NCBI GenBank assembly: GCA_030430725.1 | Contig: JAUIKP010000193.1 | Span: 1-6,444 of the forward strand | DNA length: 6,444 nucleotides | Direction of reading: 5' to 3' | From: Nitrospiria bacterium | GTDB taxonomy: Bacteria > Nitrospirota > Nitrospiria > Nitrospirales > UBA8639 | Shown here: positions 1 to 5,985 of the stretch, in pieces | How the letters are laid out: each line of letters opens with the position of its first letter | How positions within the stretch are numbered: the stretch's first letter is position 1 | Program-made: the position numbers and the translations under genes | Notes under the pieces: model-generated | What the model saw: only the letters and a program-made list of their open reading frames with translations | Databases searched by the model: none | What the model was told of the DNA's origin: nothing

Positions 1-2574
1 TTTTTCCGGGAGTGTCCCTCCATTGCTAAAGCGGTTCCGTTGGGTTTGGCAAAGTCCTGGATTGGGTTTGGTATGAAGCTCATGGTCCAAAACAGCCTTG
101 GAAAGCCTGATTATATTGGAACCTTGGAGTTTTTTCGGGCCAGTCCAAGTTTGTTTCTTGAGATCCACGATGAGAATGTCAAGCAAGGGGTCATTGATCT
201 AGGCACAAGCCTCGCCGATCATTCTCCCGAGCAGGCGGTTGTTTTTTTGGCGAAGGCCCCAGAAGTTTTGGCTTCGGTCTCAACGGTCGAGTGGAAGATT
301 CGAATCTTAAAATTCGGCCTTCTTGTGGCGGATCGGGATCCCGAGGCAACTCTCGCGTATTTTACTCAGGTTTCCGAAGTGGTCGTCCTGGCTGGCAAAG
401 GGGACGATACCAGTGTGTTTGATGCATGGTTTGGCCAGGGGATGGAGGCCCTTGAGTATAGCATTGAAGCTGGACGGGCTTTCTTTGGTCTTGAAACGCG
501 ACAGGCCTGTTCGGCCGTAGAGCAGGCAATGAGTGGCGTATCGCTTCGTCAAGTCACCAGATCGTTGAAAATGTTTGCCAGGGCATTGTGTGGAGAGGAT
601 GTGGCCATAGAGGGGCTTCCCGAAAGAGGAAGTTCGGTCAGTGCCAGTCACATGTCAACGAGTCCTGTCTCCGGCAAGGTTCAGGTGAGCGCGGATGGAA
701 AAACGGTGTATCTTCCCCTGGTCATGAGGCGATCGGAGACACGGGAAGGAAACCGACGATGGTACACGGTCATGGTCGCACATGAAGTCGGGCATGTGGA
801 ATTTGGAACGTATGCGCTCTCGGCTGAAGTATTGCAACGTGTGGCTACCCGTGCGCATACCCGATATCATCAAGAGGTTCTTAGCTCCGATAGGACGATT
901 CATACATTGGGAGATCTCTTTCAACGCTACCCTCAACCCGAAATTATCAGGGATTTGTGGGAAATTGTGGAAGATGCTCGGATTGACTTTTTGCTCAGTC
1001 ATGAATACCCAGGATTGCACGAGGATTTAACGTCTTTGACAAAGGAAGCCATGGAGCTTCGCACGCTTTCTCATGGGATGACGGCTCGTGAAATTGTGCT
1101 GGATGCATTGTTGTTGCTGTTTGCAGGGTTCACCAAGGAGGAATTTACTCGTCCTGGACTTCAAGAGGTGATTGATGAAATCTGGCAGATTGCCCGCACG
1201 ATCTTACATCCCACTGCGACCGTCGATGAATCCGTTGAACTTGCCGACCGGCTCTACCTGGAATTGGAGCGCCAAATTGGAACACTGGGGAAGCACAATC
1301 AAGAACTTGAGCCCTTTTCCAATTCTTCCGGGGTCTCAGATTCCGGAGGCCAGCCGGAAGCGGCTGAACACTTAGAAGAGGCGTATCAGCCTTTGAGTAA
1401 CTGGGGATACCGGGGCATTCTCAATCCAGACCACGTCAAAGGAGAGGAAGAAGGGGAACAGGCATCGAAAGGTCAGACAGGAGGGCAGCTGGATCAAGTT
1501 GCCACAGTGGGGGAACATGCCGGGGAAGACACGCCCAGCCAAATTGAGCGTCCATCTCATCACCAACCCGATCCTTCGCAAGATCCACAAAAGCCGACCT
1601 TTGGTGAATCACCTATGCAGCAGTGGTTTCAACCTACATTTCGTCCGAGCGATGGACAACAGGGGGCCCGCCTCCGTGAGGGCGAGTATCTGTATGAAGA
1701 GTGGGATGGAACGGTGCGTGACTATCGACCCCAATGGTGTCGGGTGATCGAACAGGCGGGCCGTGAAGGGTCACCAGACTTTGTGGATGAAACGTTTCAG
1801 ACGTATGGACCGATCGTGCGACTCATCCGCCGTTATTTTGAAGCGATTCGTCCGGAAGCTTTTCGTCGAATGGGGCGCCAACCTCACGGGGAGGACATTG
1901 ATTTGGATGCCTTGGTGAATTGGATGGTTGATCGACGGCAAGGAAACGATTCTTCTGATCAGGTGTATGCCACCAGACAAAAACGTGATCGACAGGTGGC
2001 GGTGGCATTTCTGGTAGACATGAGCGGGTCGACCGGGCGGCAGATTGGAGCTCGAGCGCGTTCCGTCATCGAGGTTGAAAAGGAGGGCTTGCTCCTGCTC
2101 TCCGAAGCGTTAGCCGCGATTGGCGATCAATACGCGATGTATGGTTTTTCGGGGCAATCCCGGCAATCGGTAGACATCCACGTGTTAAAAGATTTTGCCC
2201 AACGTCCTGGGGGACGTGTCGGTTTGAAAATCAGCGGAGTGACTTCCAAACAGCAGAACCGTGATGGAGCGGCGATACGACATGCCACGCAGCGATTGAA
2301 ACAGCAAGCAGCGAAAGTCCGGCTTCTCATTCTGATCAGTGATGGGAAACCGTTAGATGACGACTATGCGGATGAATATTCCTTGGAAGACACCAAAATG
2401 GCTCTTCGTGAAGCCCGTCTTCAGGGTGTCCATCCGTTCTGCATTACCATTGATCAGGCTCCAACCGATTATGTGAAACGGATGTATGGGGAGATCGGGT
2501 ATGTGGTCGTCGATGAAGTCGAATCACTTCCGATGAAGTTGCCGAAAATTTATCAACGGCTTACGGCCGGATGA
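1..2574 (+). CDS. NorD/CbbO-like VWA-domain protein, 5' end cut off by the window
   Basis: The reading frame is open from base 1, and the sequence before the first TTG (base 40) already fits the protein's repeat pattern, so the gene begins upstream; at least 857 residues are present. Numbering from base 1: residues 1-180 form about five helical repeats of roughly 38-43 residues, each with a core like FFRxSP (residues 1, 44, 82, 120, 161). HEVGH lies at 261-265 and EIVEDARID at 321-329. Residues about 430-560 are a Gly/Gln/Pro/Glu-rich, probably disordered linker. The C-terminal VWA domain has the MIDAS motif DMSGST at 673-678, NRDGAAIRHA near 753-762 and ISDGKP near 779-784. This order is that of NorD/CbbO-type proteins, which work with MoxR-family AAA+ ATPases (NorQ/CbbQ) to activate or assemble a target enzyme. 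The partner and target are not visible. No signal peptide or membrane segment is seen, so it is inferred to be cytoplasmic. The family call is firm; the specific target is unknown. Confidence 0.9.
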   Translation, partial: FFRECPSIAKAVPLGLAKSWIGFGMKLMVQNSLGKPDYIGTLEFFRASPSLFLEIHDENVKQGVIDLGTSLADHSPEQAVVFLAKAPEVLASVSTVEWKIRILKFGLLVADRDPEATLAYFTQVSEVVVLAGKGDDTSVFDAWFGQGMEALEYSIEAGRAFFGLETRQACSAVEQAMSGVSLRQVTRSLKMFARALCGEDVAIEGLPERGSSVSASHMSTSPVSGKVQVSADGKTVYLPLVMRRSETREGNRRWYTVMVAHEVGHVEFGTYALSAEVLQRVATRAHTRYHQEVLSSDRTIHTLGDLFQRYPQPEIIRDLWEIVEDARIDFLLSHEYPGLHEDLTSLTKEAMELRTLSHGMTAREIVLDALLLLFAGFTKEEFTRPGLQEVIDEIWQIARTILHPTATVDESVELADRLYLELERQIGTLGKHNQELEPFSNSSGVSDSGGQPEAAEHLEEAYQPLSNWGYRGILNPDHVKGEEEGEQASKGQTGGQLDQVATVGEHAGEDTPSQIERPSHHQPDPSQDPQKPTFGESPMQQWFQPTFRPSDGQQGARLREGEYLYEEWDGTVRDYRPQWCRVIEQAGREGSPDFVDETFQTYGPIVRLIRRYFEAIRPEAFRRMGRQPHGEDIDLDALVNWMVDRRQGNDSSDQVYATRQKRDRQVAVAFLVDMSGSTGRQIGARARSVIEVEKEGLLLLSEALAAIGDQYAMYGFSGQSRQSVDIHVLKDFAQRPGGRVGLKISGVTSKQQNRDGAAIRHATQRLKQQAAKVRLLILISDGKPLDDDYADEYSLEDTKMALREARLQGVHPFCITIDQAPTDYVKRMYGEIGYVVVDEVESLPMKLPKIYQRLTAG

Positions 2575-2591
2575 GTGGATAGGGGAGATAT

Positions 2592-3002
2592 ATGACCAGT
2601 TTACCTTCACATCCTGATGTGCCCCCTTGGCTGTATAAGTTGTTTACCGGCCATCAGTACCCTTATGTTCGACGGCAGGCCAAGTTTGACCGGAAAGATC
2701 GGCAGGAGGAGGGAGAACGGTTTGAGCCAACTCAAGAAGATATCCGTGAAAAATTTTGGGAAATCTTTCCTCGCTGCTCGACCAAAATGCTTCAGGAGGT
2801 CAAGGTCGGGATGATTGTCGCGTTTAAGGAATTAGGAGGGTATGAGGCGGGAACGTACCAGGAGTTTATCGACCATCCGGAAGAGTTTTTGAGTCGGGAA
2901 TACGGAAAGAAAAAAATTAAGGTCAATTTTTATGATGGGGATAATTTTGTGTGTACGATCAACTTTAAAGTCGCAGGGTGGACGAGCCATGACGATGATT
3001 AA
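2592..3002 (+). CDS. Unrecognised 136-aa protein
   Basis: I do not recognise a family. The ATG start is supported by AGGGGAG at 2581-2587, five bases upstream, and the gene begins 17 nt after the VWA gene stops, so the two are probably co-transcribed. The protein is soluble-looking, with no signal peptide or membrane segment. The first 25 residues are aromatic and proline-rich (PPWLYKLF, HQYPYVRRQ), followed by a charged stretch (FDRKDRQEEGERFEP), an alpha-helical middle, and a C-terminal region that looks like beta strands (KIKVNFYDGD, then VCTINFKVAGW) ending in three Asp. Only two Cys are present (in PRCSTK and VCTI), so there is no evident metal-cluster motif. Because it is tucked between the VWA gene and mdh it could be an accessory to either, but that is inference from position only. 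Confidence 0.8.
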   Translation: MTSLPSHPDVPPWLYKLFTGHQYPYVRRQAKFDRKDRQEEGERFEPTQEDIREKFWEIFPRCSTKMLQEVKVGMIVAFKELGGYEAGTYQEFIDHPEEFLSREYGKKKIKVNFYDGDNFVCTINFKVAGWTSHDDD

Positions 3003-3015
3003 ACCCGTATGGCTG

Positions 3016-3044
3016 GAAACCCTCTCAAAGGGATGGGTGGTTTC
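3016..3044 (+). promoter_or_regulatory. Inverted repeat spanning the mdh ribosome-binding region
   Basis: GAAACC at 3016-3021 is the perfect reverse complement of GGTTTC at 3039-3044, which directly abuts the ATG at 3045. Between them CCCT (3020-3023) can alternatively pair with AGGG (3029-3032). Both candidate Shine-Dalgarno stretches for mdh (AAAGGG at 3027-3032 and GGGTGG at 3035-3040) fall inside this structure. In mRNA it could hide or expose the ribosome-binding site. It is short, so a chance occurrence is possible. Confidence 0.35.
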
Positions 3045-3983
3045 ATGAGCCGTATCAAAGTGACTGTCGTGGGAGCTGGAAATGTTGGTGGATCCATCGC
3101 GCAACGATTGGCGGAAAAAAATTGGTACGACATTGTGCTGGTCGATATCGTCGAGGGTCTGCCGCAGGGCAAAGCCTTGGACCTGGTCGAAGCCGGCCCA
3201 ATTTGTGCTTACGACTCCGCCGTGACAGGTACGAATCAATATGAGGCCACCAAAGATTCTGACGTTGTGGTGATCACGTCAGGGGTACCTCGCCGTCCAG
3301 GGATGAGCCGGGATGAATTATTGGAAACTAATACCAATATTGTTTCAGCTGTAGTCCGTGAGACGGCCAAACGTTCTCCCGATGCCATTCTCATTATAGT
3401 TTCCAACCCTCTTGATGTGATGACCCATGTCGCACATCGGGTGAGTGGATTTCCCCGGAACCGGGTCATTGGGATGGCGGGAGTGTTGGACTCGGCGCGA
3501 TTCCGGTCCTTTATAGCGGAAGCCTTGCAGGTCTCGGTCGAAAATATTCATGCAATGGTCCTGGGTGGACATGGCGATTCGATGGTGCCGTTGAATCGAT
3601 ATACCACGGTGGCTGGGAGGCCAGTGACCGAATGGTTGTCGGCAGAGGCATTAGAGGCTCTCATCAAGCGCACGCGCGAGGGTGGAATCGAAATCGTCAA
3701 TCTACTCAAGACGGGGAGTGCCTATTATGCCCCGGCTGCCTCAGTCGTAGAAATGGTTGAGGCTATCGCTAAAGATCAAAAGAAAATCCTTCCCTGTGCG
3801 GCTTTATGTGCCGGGGAATATGGGTTTAACGATCTCTTTCTGGGTGTGCCGGTGAAATTAGGGACAGGCGGTGCGGAAGAGATTATTGAGTATGCACTCA
3901 CTCCTCAGGAACAGGCGGCTCTGGAGTCGTCAGCCATGGCCGTTCGGGAATTGTGTGGACAGGTCGATCAAATGATGAAATAG
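3045..3983 (+). CDS. mdh: Malate dehydrogenase, NAD-dependent, LDH-like group
   Basis: This enzyme interconverts malate and oxaloacetate with NAD(H) in the cytoplasm, in the oxidative or reductive TCA cycle. Starting at 3045 it is 312 residues, the usual length. Visible motifs are the Rossmann GAGNVG (10-15), Asp34 at the end of the second strand (VLVDIVEG), which favours NAD over NADP, the substrate loop [10 protein letters not shown] (80-89) with the arginines typical of malate rather than lactate dehydrogenase, Asn121 (SNPLD), the Asp149/Arg152 pair (LDSAR) and the catalytic His176 in GGHGDSMVP. The frame extends upstream to an ATG at 3009 that would add 12 residues, but that start has no Shine-Dalgarno sequence and homologues begin just before the first strand, so 3045 is preferred; an ATG at 3033 is also in frame. 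The gene starts 42 nt after the preceding gene and may share its transcript. Confidence 0.96.
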   Translation: MSRIKVTVVGAGNVGGSIAQRLAEKNWYDIVLVDIVEGLPQGKALDLVEAGPICAYDSAVTGTNQYEATKDSDVVVITSGVPRRPGMSRDELLETNTNIVSAVVRETAKRSPDAILIIVSNPLDVMTHVAHRVSGFPRNRVIGMAGVLDSARFRSFIAEALQVSVENIHAMVLGGHGDSMVPLNRYTTVAGRPVTEWLSAEALEALIKRTREGGIEIVNLLKTGSAYYAPAASVVEMVEAIAKDQKKILPCAALCAGEYGFNDLFLGVPVKLGTGGAEEIIEYALTPQEQAALESSAMAVRELCGQVDQMMK

Positions 3984-4008
3984 GCCTTCTAACGGGATTG
4001 ATGCCATT

Positions 4009-4034
4009 GATGAACTTGCCCATCGTTTTTCTTC
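4009..4034 (+). terminator. Weak candidate terminator after mdh
   Basis: GATG (4009-4012) can pair with CATC (4021-4024) around an 8-nt loop, and GTTTTTCTTC follows. The T-rich tail is right for an intrinsic terminator, but a 4-5 bp, AT-containing stem is weak. The position 26 nt after the mdh stop, before a good promoter, suits the end of the upstream operon. Confidence 0.25.
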
Positions 4035-4069
4035 ACTAGATAGGTGCGCTTTCTGTTTTTCTTGTTACC

Positions 4070-4099
4070 TTGACGACTTTAGCGACCCATTCGTATAGT
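4070..4099 (+). promoter_or_regulatory. Sigma70-type promoter for the nuoF-like/ferredoxin operon
   Basis: TTGACG at 4070-4075 matches the -35 consensus in five of six positions, and TATAGT at 4094-4099 matches the -10 consensus in five of six, with an 18-nt spacer. Transcription would start near 4106, leaving a leader of roughly 150 nt before the nuoF-like gene. The promoter lies in the only sizeable intergenic gap and points at the next operon. ACCTTGACG, which contains the -35 box, recurs at 4124-4132, but that copy has no matching -10. Confidence 0.55.
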
Positions 4100-4126
4100 G
4101 GGTGGTGACCGTACTCTGGACCCACC
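4085..4126 (+). repeat. Overlapping inverted repeats around the predicted transcription start
   Basis: ACCCA (4085-4089) is complementary to TGGGT (4099-4103), and GTGGGT (4098-4103) is complementary to ACCCAC (4120-4125). The central GTGGGT can therefore pair with either side. The left arm sits in the promoter spacer and the right arm just after the predicted start site, so if functional this is more likely a protein-binding operator than an RNA switch. The arms are only 5-6 bp, hence low confidence. Confidence 0.3.
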
Positions 4127-4186
4127 TTGACGCCTGATTTCCATTGGGAAGATGGAAGGAAGTTTGGTTTTTCGAGGAAGGGATTT

Positions 4187-4273
4187 GTGAAAAAGAGCAT
4201 CGTCCGAATGGTGAAACTAATGGGAAAACGCATGGGGGTCCAAAACATTGATCATGGGGGCTTCGGTGGATAA
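4187..4273 (+). CDS. Possible 28-residue leader ORF overlapping the nuoF-like start
   Basis: A GTG at 4187 is preceded by the purine-rich run GAGGAAGGG (4174-4182), the best Shine-Dalgarno sequence in this gap. It opens a 28-codon frame that starts VKKSIVRMVKLMGKRMG and ends with TAA at 4271-4273, 17-19 nt inside the nuoF-like gene in another frame. The peptide is basic (six Lys/Arg in the first 15 residues) and ends in HGGFGG. It might couple translation to the next gene or act as a leader peptide. It could equally be a chance ORF; no family is recognised. Confidence 0.25.
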   Translation: MKKSIVRMVKLMGKRMGVQNIDHGGFGG

Positions 4274-5561
4274 CGCATTCGCGCCTCGAGTGTTGCGGGA
4301 GATAAAGGGTGAACCAGGGGACATAGAGTCATACCGCCAGCAAGGGGGGTATGAAGCTTGGGTTCAGTGTGTCACAAAGAATGATCCCCAAACCATAATC
4401 GCACAATTGAAAGAGGCCCATCTGCGAGGACGGGGTGGTGCGGGATTTCCAACCGGGCTCAAATGGGACAAGGTGGTCAATCATCGTGTCAAAGAGCGAT
4501 ACTTTGTCTGTAATGCCGGGGAGCATGAACCCGGAACCTTCAAAGATCGGTATCTCCTTCGGCATCATCCTCATCAGGTTCTCGAAGGATGCCTGATTGC
4601 CGCGTTTACTGTTAAAGCAAAGGCGGCTTATATCTATTTAAATCATGAATTTGCCGAAGAGCGAGCCATCTTTGAGCGAGCGAAGCAGCAGGCCGCAGAT
4701 CAAGGCTTATTGGGGAAGAATTTCCTTGGCACAGGTCTCAACCTGGATATTGAAATATTTGACGGATATGGCAGTTATGTGGCGGGTGAAGAGACTGCGA
4801 TGTTGGAATCGATGCAAGGTCGTCCAGCCCAGCCCAAGCAAAAGCCACCGTTTTATCCCACGGAGTTTGGGCTGCATGGCAAGCCCACACTTGTCAATAA
4901 TGTTGAAACGCTGTCGAATCTTCCCCAACTCTTACGGAACGGACCGGAATGGTTTCGTCAAGTCGGCACCAGCACTACTCCGGGAACGATGTTGTTTTCG
5001 CTCAGTGGAGCGGTGAATCGACCCGGTGTGTATGAACTGCCGTTGGGAACATCTATAAGACATCTGGTTGAGGAGTGCGGGCAGGGGGTGCCGAACGGAC
5101 ATGGTGTCAAGGCCGTGTTCCCCGGTGGTCCATCCTTTTCCATGGTGGGAGCGGATCAATTGGATTTACCCATGGATTTCGATTCCCTTAAGAAAGCCGG
5201 TACTGGATTGGGGTCTGCCGGCGTCATTGTTGTCGATGATGCGACGTGTATGGTGGAGCAAACGCTCAAATTTTCCGGATTTTTTGAACGGGAAAGTTGT
5301 GGCCAATGTCCACCCTGCCGGATTGGCACTCAAGAATTAGCGATCTTAATGAGAAAAATCGAAGATGGATCAGGAGAAGAGCGCGACCTGGCCAAACTTT
5401 TGCAAATTTGTGGATTTGTCAAAGGCACCGGATTTTGTACCCTGGTTACGGGTGCTGCGGTATTAGTACAAAATAGTCTACGGCTGTTTCGTCAGGAATT
5501 CGAAGATCATATTCGCCTTGGACGATGTCCGTTCAAACCTGTTCCAGTTGGTGCCGAGTAA
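4254..5561 (+). CDS. nuoF: NuoF-like NADH-binding FMN/[4Fe-4S] oxidoreductase subunit
   Basis: This is a homologue of the complex I NADH-oxidising subunit: it takes a hydride from NADH to FMN and passes electrons to a [4Fe-4S] cluster. From the ATG at 4254 it has 435 residues, typical for NuoF. Motifs are the FMN loop GRGGAGFPTG (59-68), CNAGEHEPGTFKDR (86-99), YVAGEETAM (175-183), VNNVET in the middle, and cluster ligands CGQCPPC (Cys349, 352, 355) plus Cys395 in GTGFC. There is no fused NuoE-like or ferredoxin domain. In the second motif the usual NADE is NAGE, a change in the flavin/NADH pocket. No nuoE or nuoG lies alongside; the next gene, 12 nt on, is a [2Fe-2S] ferredoxin. A soluble NAD(H)-ferredoxin reductase role is therefore inferred, though it could also replace NuoF in an unusual complex I or serve a dehydrogenase such as formate dehydrogenase. 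Start uncertain: TTG 4248 (GGGGG at 4234-4238, 9 nt before) and GTG 4266 (GGGGG at 4256-4260, 5 nt before) are alternatives. Confidence 0.93.
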   Translation: MGASVDNAFAPRVLREIKGEPGDIESYRQQGGYEAWVQCVTKNDPQTIIAQLKEAHLRGRGGAGFPTGLKWDKVVNHRVKERYFVCNAGEHEPGTFKDRYLLRHHPHQVLEGCLIAAFTVKAKAAYIYLNHEFAEERAIFERAKQQAADQGLLGKNFLGTGLNLDIEIFDGYGSYVAGEETAMLESMQGRPAQPKQKPPFYPTEFGLHGKPTLVNNVETLSNLPQLLRNGPEWFRQVGTSTTPGTMLFSLSGAVNRPGVYELPLGTSIRHLVEECGQGVPNGHGVKAVFPGGPSFSMVGADQLDLPMDFDSLKKAGTGLGSAGVIVVDDATCMVEQTLKFSGFFERESCGQCPPCRIGTQELAILMRKIEDGSGEERDLAKLLQICGFVKGTGFCTLVTGAAVLVQNSLRLFRQEFEDHIRLGRCPFKPVPVGAE

Positions 5562-5573
5562 GGAGGAGACTGT

Positions 5574-5900
5574 ATGCCTCGCGTCACATTCCTTCATCCG
5601 GAAGGTAAGTCTGGAGAAGTTTCTGAAGGCCTTTCCCTCTTAGAAGTCGCGGAGAAACTCGGGTTCCCATTGAATCATGATTGTGGGGGCAACGCCTCCT
5701 GCACGACCTGCCGAGTTGATGTGATTGCAGGAGAAGGGAATCTTTCTGATATCGATTTTGATGAGCAGGATTTGCTCGATCGGGAAGCACTGACCGAGCC
5801 TTACCATCGGTTGGGTTGTCAGGCTCGAGTATTAGGGGATGTAGTTGTGCAAGTCCCCGAAGAAAAATGGGGTGAGGCCGGAGTTGAACGATCTGCGTGA
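5574..5900 (+). CDS. [2Fe-2S] ferredoxin, ISC/adrenodoxin type
   Basis: This small 108-residue electron carrier has the ligand pattern of ISC/adrenodoxin-type ferredoxins: Cys37-x5-Cys43-x2-Cys46 in CGGNASCTTC, then Cys82 in LGCQARV. A beta-grasp fold fits the N-terminal strands and the acidic stretch at 58-70 (SDIDFDEQDLLDR), the usual partner-docking surface. A perfect AGGAGG at 5561-5566 overlaps the stop codon of the nuoF-like gene and sits seven bases before the ATG, so the two genes are very likely translated together from one mRNA. It lies far from any visible isc genes (iscS, iscU, hscA, hscB), which argues for a redox role with the NuoF-like flavoprotein rather than cluster assembly; this is inference from context. 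Length and ligands are all intact. Confidence 0.93.
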   Translation: MPRVTFLHPEGKSGEVSEGLSLLEVAEKLGFPLNHDCGGNASCTTCRVDVIAGEGNLSDIDFDEQDLLDREALTEPYHRLGCQARVLGDVVVQVPEEKWGEAGVERSA

Positions 5901-5985
5901 TTTGGCCGTTTTCTCAAGAGGAAAGATCGGGACGGACACCTGCCCCAATCGTATTGTTCCGAACATCCCTTGCTAAAGTAAAAGA

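Noticed and set aside
40..42. TTG as start codon of the VWA protein
   Set aside because: The frame is open to base 1, and residues before this codon already match the repeat pattern of the protein, so the true start is upstream of the window.
1300..1680. Low-complexity region of the VWA gene as a sign of frameshift or insertion
   Set aside because: The frame is continuous on both sides, and a Gln/Gly/Pro/Glu-rich linker before the VWA domain is normal for NorD/CbbO/CobT-like proteins.
3009..3044. Upstream ATG (3009) as the mdh start, adding 12 residues
   Set aside because: There is no Shine-Dalgarno sequence before it and the extension is unlike malate dehydrogenase N-termini; the segment is better explained as the untranslated leader containing the inverted repeat.
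4124..4132. Second copy of ACCTTGACG as another promoter -35
   Set aside because: No plausible -10 element lies 16-19 nt downstream, and a single 9-nt direct repeat is weak evidence for an operator.
4036..4248. 70-codon ORF on the - strand in the gap between mdh and the nuoF-like gene
   Set aside because: It lies antisense across the promoter and leader, shows no recognisable motif, and has no clear ribosome-binding site or partner gene.
5914..5950. Possible hairpin between the ferredoxin and pterin synthase genes (GATCGGG with CCCAATC)
   Set aside because: The stem has a mismatch and a long loop and is not followed by a T run, so it is not supported as a terminator.
5955..5965. Short palindrome TGTTC-C-GAACA upstream of the pterin synthase gene
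   Set aside because: It is only 11 bp, does not match the LexA box spacing I know, and has no second copy nearby; chance is likely. No -35/-10 pair with acceptable spacing was found around it.
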